A stretch of DNA of 64,000 nucleotides from Cinclus cinclus (taxonomy: Eukaryota; Chordata; Aves; Passeriformes; Cinclidae): assembly GCF_963662255.1 (NCBI RefSeq), contig NC_085046.1:101201324-101265323 (forward strand), given 5' to 3'. The translations under genes were made by a program, and so were the position numbers. Under the pieces are notes generated by a model, which did not search any database, was not told the DNA's origin, and saw only the letters and a list, made by a program, of their open reading frames with translations. Below, one piece after another: positions 10,631-23,508 of this stretch. Each line of letters starts with the position of its first letter. The first letter of the stretch is position 1.

Positions 10631-13600
10631 AGTTGACAGATTTTTTATATTTTCTCAAACATGAGAAGCTGTTTTATCTGCAGCTGTTTTATCTCCTTGT
10701 ATATGTGCGATCTGCAGTATTTACAAGTATTTGAAACATGAAGGGCCCTACAGGGTGCTTTAGATTTTTGCAACACCTTGAAATCAGTGGAGAGCTGAGA
10801 ATCTGAGCCACAATGTAACTATGATGCATTTTTGTACATTAATTCAGTCGCTTATTACATCTGTGATGAAACAGAAGCACTGAATTAAATGGGTGAAAAT
10901 GTGAATCTGCAGAACATATGTACCATTCTTACAAATTCTGCTTAATATTTGCTTTGTCCTTAACAGTACAGCTTCTGAACTCTCTCTGGGACTTCATATG
11001 TTTGTCCACACAAAATGCCTGAGTACACTGCTGTTGTCCACATTCTATAGGGTGTTCAGGAACAAGCAGATTAGGTGATCTGCTTGATGACATCAAAGTC
11101 TTGTAGGTTCCAGTCCAGTGTGTGGGCTTGGGGATCATTTCCTATGCCAGATATTAATTATTTTAATAAAGGGCACATGGGATACAATTTCAGACTTCTT
11201 CAAGCTCACTTGTGAAGAAGGAGATCAAATAAATTTCTCCTGTCCCATTCCCCACTCATGGTGTGCCATGGGCCTTCTCCATCTCTCAGGATAATTGTCA
11301 TTTCACCTGTAATTCATCCTCCCACATCAGGTGTCTGAGGCAGTGATCTAATATACTGATAGAGGAGAATCCTGAGAGAAACAGAGATTTGGTACTGCAC
11401 ACCATAATTATTCATGAAATTGGCTATCGTCTCTGTAATTACATTTTGTCCAAAAGCCAGATCAACTCACTGGGGAACAGGCTATCAAAAATTAATAAAC
11501 TTATCTTAGGGACACAATTTCAGGTATTGTTTTGAGAGAACAAAAATTCAATAAAATATTATTTTTATGCTGTTTTTATGGTTTTTTACAATGATGAGCA
11601 GGAGAAGGTATGGTGTCAAACACTACATTTCAGAATGATGTTGCAATTCTCCCATTTCCATTTTGCAGTAGAGTGTGAGTGGACATATCCTGTGCTTTGT
11701 CTCATGTTAGTAAGAGACTTGATGAACCTTTCATGAATCTTTTTGTATAAGTAGCCCATGTTAATATGAAAATTTTCTCAGAGAAGAGCATTTGTGCTTT
11801 TTCAAGTGCTTACAAATCCTTCTAAAAAAAAAATAATTTTTGATTGCTCTTTACTCTGCCAAAGGTCCATTGTTGATTTTCTTCCCATCTGGGGGAGAAA
11901 TTGCGATAATTTATGGGAATTCTGTGTAAAACGTCCTTTTTCTGGAAAGTTTCCATTAAAAGAGAGTAGTCCCATCTCTTCAGAAGTGGGCTAGCTGAAA
12001 CTCATGAGTAAAGTTTTCAGAGGGAGAAGTTGAAATTTGCCACTGATGGATTTTGCTCTGAGTAAGGCCACCAGAGGAATGTGCAGTGCAGAGCCAGTCC
12101 CTTGCTGCAGCGGGATCTGCTTTTTCCTGTGCAAACACAGGGCAGGGCCTGGGCTGCTCCAGGGTGGGCTGCCAGGCTGGAATTTGGGAAGGTTATGGAG
12201 CCCTTTGAGTTTGGCACACCCTGAGCAAAAAAAACAAGGAAGCTTGATCTCAAAAGGTATGGGGAACACGCCTCAGAAGAGACTGAATTAAATGAAAACT
12301 GATCTCTTCTGTCCTTCTGAAGTTCAGAAGGACATGCACATACCACAAGAGGCCGTCTGAGTAAATCTCTAGAGTTGCATCAAAAACTCTGGTGGGGAAG
12401 TCGTGATGTTACCTTGTGAAAATTAGCCAATAATTAAACAGCACCTTGCCTCCTTATCCATTCCCCATATAAAATTTATTGGTTTCTAAACAAAGCAATT
12501 TATGAGACTGGAAGGAAGAATTAGCAAGTGCCAGTCAGACAATTTGTATTGGTGGGTTTCAACAGGAGAGCAGACAGTAAATTGTTGCGACTCTGAGCAG
12601 TGCTGTGAGTAGATGTAAATTACCAACCCACCAATACTTCAGAGCCATTAAGTGCCAACACTTATTGATTAGTGTGGGCTTTTTCCTGCTAATGGCACCA
12701 ATTTCTGAACAGCCAGGGTATGATTCTGACATTCATTATACTTTCAGTGTCTTGAAGGGGACTCAGCTCCTTTTGCCCTTGACTTGTGTAAAAATCCTGC
12801 CTAGTGTCACTAATGTTCTGTAGACCTGAGTTACAAATACAGTGATGAGAAGCTAAGATCAAGGCTGCTGCCAGCCACCACACTGAAAACACCATCAGCA
12901 GCAGCGTGTAATAAGCTGTGCATGTATGTGTGTAGTTAGAGAGCGGGGTTAAGAGCAAGAAAAAGGAAGAATAAAAGCTGTTGAAGATTCATTCTGCCCT
13001 GTCCTCTCCCAAACCCTCACAAGCTTCATTTTACACTCCCTTTTGTACTTAGCTGTCAGCCAGCATCTTACCCTGCAAGATCCTCAAAGAAGACAGATTT
13101 CACCCTTCTGTTCCCTGGGAAAGGACATTATTGATTCCCTATCACTAGTGATTAAGAGATTGAATATGCTAAAATACACAGTCATACTGCCCCCCTCCCC
13201 AGTCTGTTAATCTGTTAGCTGAGATCAGAAACAGTCTCTCTGGATCCTGCCAGCAACCAATCTTGTCCTGGGGTCAGCCACATCTCCCCTTTTCCTGGCA
13301 GAGGATGGGCTTGCAGATGCATATGCTGAGAGCAAAAAGGCTCAAAGGAAGTTTTGTCTCAGCTCCCAGGTATATTTATGCCAAGAACTTAATCTGAAGG
13401 GCAGTGTCAGAGAAACAGAGAAACTAGGCAGAGATATCTCTACAGAATGAGAGAAGGACCTGGATGGGCAGGAGGCTGGTGAAACAAAGAGAAGCTAAAC
13501 AGTTCCTCCTGACTGTTCTAATGGGACTCCTCTGGGCTGCTGCATACAGAGAACTGGGATTTCTTCAGGCCGTGCCCTGGCCATTTAAGACAGGTTGTGA

Positions 13601-16600
13601 AGCTGTACAAGCCATAGGTTTAGTCAGTGGAGAAAGAGGAAAACCTGTGTTAAGAAGGGAGGAGTCTTCAGAGCACACTTGTTAAAAACAACCAGTAACA
13701 ACCACAAGGTGCTAGATCATGTGAGCGGCTGGTGTAACACCTACATACATGGGAAACAGATAGCAGTTCCTCTTCTGGCACTTGAAAAATTCTTCTATAA
13801 CTCAGTTAAATTTGTCACACACGAAGGTCAAACAGATCTTGTTCTGTCATTAACTGTGGCCATCTCATCAAACAGCCAGGGTTTCTTTCAGAGTAAAGGG
13901 CTTCCTTCCCTCTTTAGAGAAGGTCAAGTAAAGCCAGAAGAAAAGAAAAATACTTGCTCTCACTTATCATCACTCAAGACCTTCATGAGCCTGAATATCC
14001 ACTAACTTTCTCACCCCAACAAATATATACATAAAACCTTGTGTTGAAGGGAAACAAGAAAGACTTTCTGGAGGGAGCAGAGAAGAAAAAAAATTGGTTT
14101 TACCTTTGCGATTAACGCTGAAACTGCTTCCCCAAAAGTTTGTTCCTTTAAAATATGTGGGAATAGTGAGGGTACACAGAGAGTTCAGAGGCAGATGAAC
14201 AGTGAAAGGGTGAGACATTGATCCAGAAATCTCATTTTGTCACAATCTGCAGTTTCATAAGCATCTCACCATATTCCTAGTGAAATCTTAGTGTTTTGGT
14301 TTATTTTGTTAGGGTCTTTTTGTTTGCTTGGTTTTTAAAATTATACAACCCTGCCATAAACTTTGTAGAATGAGAACAGGAAGAAAGGAATGAAAATTCA
14401 GTTTTGAGAGCAGACATTATCCTTAGAGCTTTCAACCTAATGGCTGATACCAGCTCACAGAGAAGCTGAGTCTCCACAGGTGTTCAGAACTCAGCTGCAT
14501 CTGCCACAAAGTACAAGGGAAGAATGAAGTTCAATTACTGAATACACAAGGACATCTCCTTGGGGAAAAAATGGCCTTAATGATGAAGGTTTGAAGGAGT
14601 CAAAAAAATTCATTAGTCATAAAGAAATCTTGGTGAGCCATCCAGTCACTCAGGAATTTAAGATGATTCTTATTCCCAGTAAGAATGCATACAGCTTTCA
14701 AAAACATGTAAGAAGAATGAAGTGTTGAGAGAACTGGATTTGAAGGAGTGAGTAAACAAAGGGAATTATCTTTGGACTTTTAAAGTAAATTAAATCCTCC
14801 ATTGACCTAGGAATCTGACACCTGAATAGTATGACAAATCAATGTGTCTGCCTTTCAAAGGCTGTTCTCCATCTTCTTTTGGTTGGTCCCAAAAAAAGAT
14901 GCAAACCACACTATGCAAAATACTTCCCAAACTAAAGTGCAGTCTGGCCACAGGACCCTCTTGTCACATTGTGATTGCAGGATAATGTACCTCTCAAGTC
15001 ACAATGCTGTGCCTGCTCCCATGTACACATTTCGTTCAGCTTTTGATTCATCTCTTTGTTCAGGCCACTTAAATTGCTCAGCACGTCTGTTTTTCAGAAC
15101 AGGCTGGTTCCTTGCTGGAAGATAAATGGTGGATGTACAGTTTGAGGACATTCATTCTTAGTTTACCCTAATCAGGGCCAGCCGAACACAGGAAAGTGTT
15201 TTTCAGAGAAACATGTAATTATTTTAACATTTGGGTTTCTTCCAGTTTGAAATGAAATAAATTTTGTCAAAAATTTCTAGAGGTAATTTTCTATGAAGAA
15301 ATAAATCACACAGCAAAACACCAACAACATGGAATGTTTTGCAGTGTGATATGACTCCTCAAGGGGTAGGTGTACAAAGCCATTTGTTAAAAAAATGTGC
15401 AGATGATGGTGCTCCATCCTTGGCATAGTCTGGAACGAGGTCTTCCATGGTCCATTTCATCTTGAAGTGGGGCTCTGAAGGGTTTTGAGCCTCTCAGTTT
15501 CCAGGACAGAAAATGTGGAAGTGAGGCAGTCCTGCACTATGGCACAGTGCTGCTGGGAGCTGCTTTACCACACCACTACAGGCTCATGAGGCAGCTTCTT
15601 GATAGAAATTTGAATTTGATTTAGCTGAAATCCTAATGAGAAAAAACACCACATCTTGTCATGAGTTTGATGAATCAAGATCATCTTATTAAATTTTGTC
15701 CAATAATTACGAGCCAGTAACTGTTGCTATTGCTCTCTCTGTCTGCTTGCACAGAGACCCCCTCACTCTGAACAGAGGTAGCAAATGGACGTGTTCATTC
15801 TCCCTCCAGAGCAAAGCCAAAATTTCCATCAAATTTTGCATTTGTAGTAGTTCCCTACAGCCATGACATTAAGTTAGTTTCCTCATCCCATGCTGATGCC
15901 ATCTGCTCTGTGTAAGAGGCCTCCTGATCTGAAGCACACCTCTCCACATAGGCCCACAGATTCCTTTCGCTGAGCCTGGCTGTCAGTGGGCAGCCTGGAG
16001 CATTGGACGTGGGGCTTTTGAGTCAGGGTGGGTGCACAGCAGAGAGCAGCTCTCACACGCCTCCCAAGGCAAATAAAACACAAATAAAAGGAAAGGGATG
16101 GAAGTAAGGTGGTTTTGGGGCCAATTCTCTGCACAAGTTTGGATGGTAGACTTTTATTTTTGGCAACTTTTCAAACCAAATTCTGCCAAGTCAGAAGGCA
16201 CTTGGGAGAGCTCAACAATGCTCTTTGCCTTGTTGGGATCGTTTGTCAAACTGGCTTCGTAGTACAGAGTGAGATGAGTGTAATGTACCTTTGAGAATGC
16301 TTTCATTGCTTTTTCTAGAATATCCATGTCTAGACATTTATGGAATACGCAGTTTTCTCTTGGTTAGTATATTCTGCTAAATGCTGCTGTGTTATTTCAG
16401 AAATGGGCAGAATTTTTGCTGGAGTGATTTTCCTCCTCACTTGGAAAGAAAATGTAACTTAAGAAGTAATAACTGTGTGTGTGCCATTGTATTTGAATAC
16501 ATATATAACTGAAGTCAAAGCTTATGGAAGGTATTCTTAAGTTCCGTATTTTTAATTTTTTTTTAAGGATGGTGGGGTTTTATGGACAGGAAGATAATTA

Positions 16601-16963
16601 TAAGTGTTTGTAGTCACGAAGATATCAGTGTGAATTCAGAGTTTATTTGGGAAGAGAGAGAAAGGGAAGGGTGAGGAAGGAAGTGATTTTCAGCATTGTG
16701 GTATGCATAAGGCTACAACTTGTGCTTCATTAGACAGTAAAGAATTTAAACCCTACTCATGATTAAGTGGCTTTGCATTTTTGAGAAGACATAAGGGAAA
16801 AGTTGGGATTGCTGTGAATATGTTTTATGGTAGGGAATGGATAAAGTGAAGTGGTTGTAATGAGGCTTTCTGGTCACACATTAAACATATTGTGATACTA
16901 TACTGATATACAGAATGGCTGTCCTCTTAAACTACATTGATAGATGTAACTATGACATTTAAA

Positions 16964-17035
16964 TTATATATATATATAGTGTAAATTATATATATAAATA
17001 CAAGAACACACACACACATATATATATAGATATGT
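16964..17035. repeat. (TA)n / (AC)n / (TA)n simple-sequence cluster
   Basis: Two TATATATA blocks and one ACACACACAC block are interleaved with AT-rich spacers. Confidence 0.9.
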
Positions 17036-19717
17036 AACATGCAAACATTAATTTCCTATATTATAGAAAAGAGTATTAAGGGGAATGAAAACCTGGCAGA
17101 TTATCCACACCATTTACCAACACAGTGAGTGTTGATGTTTGTTAGTTATATGCAATACACAGCAAACTTAATGCATTCACTGTTACTCTGTCCATTAAAT
17201 ACTTGAGTAGTGAGATTTCAAACGCTTTTTGAGGGCTTGGCGTTAACCTGGAAGATCTCCTATCCACTCTTTGTCTGCTGGAGATAGCATCATTTCTTTT
17301 AATTTACAAAATGATTTAATGTGCTGGGGCTTTGAAAGAGATGGACTAGCCATCAGTAATGCCAGGGAGAACTGCAAACTGCAGATAGCAAGAAGCATTG
17401 AAAGCACTTCTGTTACACAACTTGCCAGGCTTATTTTTTTAAAAACATTATTAGTTAAACATACCACATTAGACAAACTATTTTGTAAATATTCAATTTT
17501 AAGCAGCCACATGTCAATAAGCATTCAAAGTTTTCCAAAAGCAAAAGGAAGAAGAGTATGTTGTTATGATTTTATTTAACTTGACAGTGGTGGAGAGACC
17601 AAATAATGACGATAACACAGCACAGTTACATCCATTTCCAGTAGATCACCAGAACACGCAGAAGGCATTTTACTTTCTCTGCTGTGACAGATAACATCTG
17701 GGACCTTTCCACAGTGTCTTAGGAAATTAGGGCTCACAGACTTGCCCTGCCCACCCTTCCATGGCAGATAGATGGCTGTAAATAAAACACTGCTGATACC
17801 TGCCTGCTGAGCCCAAATGGGATCTCCAAGATCTCATGTTGTAATGGAGGTGTGTAAATGCTCCAGTGGTTCTTTTGCTCTGAGGTATTGTGAAGAAACA
17901 AGACTGCCATAAGATGAAAAGATCTCATATAGTCTCAGTTCTAGATTGTTCCCATGATAAATATCAGTCACTTGGAGCCTTATGTTAGGCTCTGAATTTG
18001 GGTACAGGGCTGTTGTTATTTCCAGGGAAGCCAGTATAATACTCTAGGGTGGAACACGACCATATGCCCACTGTAAGTTAACTTCTGTCTCCTCTCTCTC
18101 AGAGTGGTTGTTCTGATGTTTCCTGTCCTCTTTTCCATCCTTTTTATCATGGTTACTTACAGAGTTATTTCCTCTCTTTGGTTCTCCAATGTCATCACAA
18201 TATGTCTGACCCAGTAAGGTACAAATGAGATATATAATATAGACTGAATCTGGACCTTTCCTCCCTCAGCAGTATTCAACATTCAGGCCATAAATATTTG
18301 ACAAATCTCTAGGGTCTGTTTATCTTGGGGTATGGCCAACTGATTGCAGGGACATTTAAAAATGCACTTCAGTTCCTGGGAGTTAATCCGTGCATTATTA
18401 GAACCAGGCAGACAGAACAATGGCTTAAATTAGTCCTTGACTATTAGTTCAGCTAAAATATGGCAAATATTCTACTTCATTACTGTAATCATCTTAGAGA
18501 AGGATATTCAGAACTGGGTCTGTGTACAACAGGTAACAGCCCTGACTGAAATCCAGGGGCAGGAACAATCTTGCAGGGGCTTCTTCAGCAGTCATGCTTT
18601 GGGTCCGCCTTAGGAGAACTATTACCAGTGAGCTATAAGGAAAGATGGTTAACAAAGTCTGAAAATGAATCAGGGCCTTTTGGGTTATATGTGTCTGGAC
18701 AGATTAATGAGCAGCCATATAAGCAATTTATTGTACAGTAGACACAGGAAACAGTGGAAGTAAGGAAGTCTGGTTTTCTTTAAGTCCATGTTTAATTTCC
18801 AGCCTTGACCTCACTGCAACAATTGTAGCCTTTTATGAGTGTCCTGTCATTCCTGCAATTCCCTCTCCACTTAATCTTAAACTCTCCACAGTATCTCCAG
18901 GCACGCCTTTCCCCACCCATGCATAGTGGTGTGAAAGAGGCAGTACCTGGCTGTGGCCAGCTCTGAACTGGCACTTAGAATATGACAGGTAAACGTTCAG
19001 CTTTATGCTGTGGCCATTAACTCAGTAGGCAATATATTTTCAAAAAAAAGTTAGGATTTAGGGCAAGATTTTAGTGCCTAGACATTTATGTCATTGCCTA
19101 AAGCTGTCGGCCTGGTCCAGAGGCTTGCACATAGGAGAGGATCTAAGATTAAAAAATCTGTCTAAGAACTGAACCTCTCTGGAGCAGCAGGTGGAGGATT
19201 CATGTGGACATCTAAAATAGCTCTAGATGTTTGTCTGAGCAATTGAATTGTCTCCCATTATCTATTAAAGCCTTTAAGTGTAAGATTTTATTTAAGTCAG
19301 CCAAGTATTGCTGGGTTGGACAAAGAGATAGAGCTCCCAGTGATACAGAATAGGCTTCATTTCTTCAGTAAATGGAGCTAAAAATGGTACTGAGTAGGCA
19401 CTGAAAGTGAACATTTGTGCTATTGAAGTGTATCATTTCTTGGTAATTAGTTAGTGGAGAATAGTAACTGGCTCTGCAAGTCACTGTGAGCTGCTTCAAA
19501 AGTATAGTCAATTTGCAGTGAGGTACTTGAAAAGGATCCCTCTATCATTGTACATTTTTTTCCACCTCCAATTTAATAACTTTTCTCCTTGAGACGTCTG
19601 ACAAAGTACAGGTGTGTTAATAGTGTCTCCAAAACGAACACGACTCCAGACAACTAGATGGGGAAACATTAGTGTTCAGGGTGAAATGAAACCAAGAAAA
19701 CAACTTTTAGTCTTAAC

Positions 19718-20115
19718 AGAATCATAAAATCACAAAATGTTTTAGGTTGGAAGAGACCTTAAAGATTATTTAATTCCAATCTTCCTACCCCTGGAGCAGT
19801 TTGTTCAAAGCTCTATGCAACCTGGCTTTCCCTTGAACACTTCCAGGGATGAAGTATCCATGACATCTCAGGGCCACCTGTGCCAGTGTCTCACCACCTT
19901 GACAGTAAAGAATTACCTCCTAGTATCCAATCTAAACCTGCCCTCTTCCAGTCTAAAGCCATTGCCCCTTGTCCTATCACTTCCTTCCCTTGTAAAAAGT
20001 CCCTCTCCTGATCTCTTGTAGGCTCCCTTCAGGTACTGGAAGTCTTCATAGGAGAGGTGCTCCATCCCTCTGAGCCTTTTCATGTCTTTTTTCTGGACTT
20101 ACCCCAACACATTTG
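19718..20115 (-). mobile_element. CR1 LINE 3' end fragment (about 400 bp)
   Basis: The plus strand reads as the reverse complement of the CR1 3' region. It starts with a degenerate octamer tail (AGAATCATAAAATCACAAAATG), then TAGGTTGGAAGAGACCTTAAAG, CTTGAACACTTCCAGGGATG, ACAGTAAAGAATTACCTCCTAG, CCCCTTGTCCTATCAC and GGAGAGGTGCTCCATCCCTC, in the order known for avian CR1. The element is therefore on the minus strand with its 3' end at 19718. It is 5'-truncated near 20115, where a TG/TA-rich microsatellite begins. There is no coding potential (only the UTR-like 3' part is present), and many substitutions show it is old. Confidence 0.93.
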
Positions 20116-20162
20116 TGTATGCACATATGCATGCATGTATATATATATATACACATATATGC
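20116..20162. repeat. TG/TA-rich tract at the 5' truncation point of a CR1
   Basis: Alternating purine-pyrimidine sequence with ATGCATGCATGTATATATATATATAC, directly abutting the truncated end of the CR1 at 19718-20115. Confidence 0.85.
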
Positions 20163-23100
20163 ATTATTACTTATTAGTGTCTTTTCCACCTATTATATAT
20201 TGTACTCCATTGGCAGATATTGTAATGCTCCTCTCTTTTATAATCAGAAATAGGATCTGTCTCAATCCTACTGGAGTTCCAGAGGGCCTCTTAGGTTGTA
20301 TGCCATCACAGACAATTTTAAAAAAACTGACTGTAGTAATGATTTGCTGTAAGATAACATGGAGAAATGGAGCATGTCCCAGCAATGAGGCTTTTCCCTT
20401 ATCTCAGTAAGAGGCTTGAAAGTTTCTTTCAGTATTAGAAAAGACATCGCTACCATGACAAAGCATTTAGGGAATATTAATATTGATAATAACTCATCTA
20501 AAGGTTAAAAAAACCCCAAAAACCCAAACAAGCACCTTAAAAATTCCCCACTTTATTTGTTACAGGGCTCTCGAGAGAAAATATTTTGAGACAGAACATT
20601 CTGAAAAGCAGTGTGAACACTGCACACTGAAATTTAACAAGTAAAGGTACTGACAGCTGGTCAAAGATAAGAAATTTCTTAGGTTTCCATAAAGAATTCA
20701 CTCATCTATACCCTTGAGTTACTATGTATTAAACAACTTGGTCCTCTGCTTTAATGAGTGATTTGTTTTAGAGGATGAATTTTCAGCTATGTTTTATACA
20801 CCCCACATTGGCTTTTATACAGCTATAAAACCATAACATAAACCAGAACACAATCCATCACAGAGCATAACCTTCTGCAAATACCATAGGAGACTATGGT
20901 TCAAATATGACACTAGTTTAGAAGCTCTGAATCAGAATGTCTGTAACATACAACTCTTTTGTGGTGGTAGAAAGAAAAGTCATCCTTAAAGCAAAACTGA
21001 ATGGAATTACTACTGGGGCATTGTTCCAGCCATTATACTACATCTGTAAGCCAGAAAGGAAGCAAAATTTAGGCTCCTAACCATGAAGTATCATTCCAAT
21101 AGGCTTTCACTTTCTGGTAGTCTTCACATGCGTGAGGATCCAACCCTGCATGGACACCCCAAATGGTTTGATATTAAAACCAGCAGAGAATACCAGATCA
21201 AGAGAAAGACCCATGCCAGACCAAGATTCAATTTTACCTGAAGTATCATGTCTACTCACAAAGATTACAACAGGTGCACCTCTCTACTTCCTACTGAGCA
21301 GATGTTGTCCAATAGCATTTTTGACACAGATTTCCAATGAGTGAGTAGACAGTGAAAGATCTTATAAACTCTCCCCATGTCATAATCATCTTCATATCAC
21401 ACCACAGAAACCCAAGCCTGCTTCTGTGCCTTGTGGTACATTCAGAAAAAACCACAGAACACATCTTTTGGGCAGTGAGCTTCTCCTTTTCAGTGCCTTT
21501 CCTGGGTGAATGTCACCAGTCTCTGTTCCTTCAGATGTTGCCAACACCCCAATGACCCCCACAGCAGATGTGGAAAGGATTACATATCCTGTAGCCTTCA
21601 TGTTCTCATATGAAGGGATGCAACAGTTAGAGCAACACATCTAGAGATGCAGTAAGTTAAAGGAGAAGGGGACACATGGGATTATATTTTTTTCCATTGA
21701 CCCCAGCTGTTAGTGTTTAGCAATGGCCTGGTGTGAAAAGGATTAGCTTTACCTAGAGAAGTCTGACTGGGTGTAACAGAATCTGGTAAATAAGGTAAAT
21801 AAGGCTCTGCTCAAGCTTCCATCTGCATATTTGCTTGGGATTTTACAATGTTACTTACTCCACTGTTGATTACATTCTTGGAAAGAGTGAGGAAACCAAC
21901 AGGATTTCAAATCTGAATGAATGCAGTGATGGTCAGCAGAGTCTTCTTCCACCCCTAATGGCCCAGGTGGAAGGACTTTTTTCCCTCAGATGTGGATCTC
22001 TTTACAGCTACTTGTACCACTAAAGAACCCATGAAGCTTAAAGGGTTACTCTTTAATACATGTTCCCTTCTGAGTGCTCACTAAGGAATAAGTTTGGTTT
22101 TAGCTCTAATGTGTATGTTTTGTGTGTTGCGTTAGCTTAATGACTGAGATCATGAGGTGATTTCATCATGGAAGTGGCAGTCCTTGAAATGCTGCCTCAT
22201 CTGGAAGACAGTTAATTGGAATAAAAAGCCTTTTTCTGCTGCCACAATAGAAAGCAGCAGAAACATTTGGGATTCGGAGTCCAGAATACAATTTTCTTAT
22301 GGATGTTCTAGCAAGAATGTTTTAAATTGAAGACTATTGAATGGAGCTTCTTGCAAAGAGATTAAGAAATTTGGTCATATCTCAAGAGTATTAAATAAGT
22401 TGAGCTGAGAACCAATGGGATTTTATTTCCAAACCAAGCAAATCCACCCTAATAAGAAATCTTAAAAAACCCCCAAAACTTAAAACATTTATGCTTTTTA
22501 CTGAAAGATGAAACTTCTTATAGGAAATGGATGCAACATCTTTTTAATACTTTCTACATGCTCAGCTATACTGTTATAGATGGTACATAGTGTAGTATTT
22601 GCTGCATGCTCCAGAAACTGCCAAATGCTTTCCATAACCCTTCTTTTCATTAAAATATTTCAGATACATCTGTACTGCACTAAATCCTGTGCTGCTATTT
22701 GGCATGAACTGTATCTTCAGACTGCTCTGCAGAGTTAAACTGTGCCAAGACTGAAGTATTGATTGCTACTTATTGTACACGGCATACTAATAAACCTCAG
22801 CTTGGTGTCCTGGCCAGCCAAATAATGTACCCATAGCCCTGGAGGAATTGCTTGTGCATTTTAATAGTGCTGCCCTAATGGAACAAGGCACTAACAAGTA
22901 CCTTTCAGGATTCTGTGAGATGAAGGAATGGATCCAGCTGAGCCATTAGCATACACACAGTGAGAAAATGCAACTGGCTACCACATCTTCAGTTTAGCTC
23001 ATGGTGCTGGAACAGGGATGTCTCCACCTGGGCTGGAGGCTACAACCAAGAGAAAGAGAAAAGCTTAAACAGGCAGAGGTTAAATTTCTCTGTGGTCCTG

Positions 23101-23374
23101 TATGAAGGACAGACTTTATATTGCAGTGTTCACGTCATCTTTTCATATATTTTTTTTATCCTATACTTTAGCATGCTCTAACTCCTTTTTCCCCAGAGCA
23201 CTGTCATTATAACTGATCCTAAGCACTCAGGGGCAATTCACAAGAAGCATTATTGCACACTAAATTCTAAAATTATACCTATGTGCTTACGTGAAGATTA
23301 ACTCATAAATCTTTAAATACAGAGACCTTTCTGTTAGATCATCCTACCTCTATGCAAATGCTGATTTTTAAAAA

Positions 23375-23435
23375 ATAAATAATGTATTATATATACATAT
23401 ACATACATATATATATAAATATAAATATATATATA
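23375..23435. repeat. AT-rich microsatellite (TATA/CATA/AAATA)
   Basis: Imperfect TA, CATA and AATATA units, adjoining the CR1 3' end at 23436. Confidence 0.9.
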
Positions 23436-23508
23436 GTTAATGGTTGGACTTGTTGATATTAGAGGTCTTTTCCAGCCTAAATAGTTCTTTGATTTTGTAG
23501 TTGTATGG
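23436..23508 (+). mobile_element. CR1 LINE extreme 3' end fragment
   Basis: A short CR1 3' tail on the plus strand: TGGTTGGACTTGTTGATATT, then AGAGGTCTTTTCCAGCCTAA, then a decayed octamer tail (TTTGATTTTGTAGTTGTATGG). Only about 73 bp remain. The 5' side is immediately bounded by an AT-rich microsatellite at 23380-23435. Confidence 0.85.

Larger units (their letters stand above)
7039..19717. other. Noncoding, no gene recognised
   Basis: 12.7 kb in which the only structured items are copy B of the 67-bp repeat and the simple-sequence cluster near 17 kb. Open frames are short and unrelated to known proteins. Poly-T or poly-A runs of about 10-12 nt occur (for example at about 7100 and 11826). 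Confidence 0.6.

Noticed and set aside
16726..16755. CR1-like word ACAGTAAAGAATTTAAACC
   Set aside because: The neighbouring CR1 words are absent, so this is a chance match.
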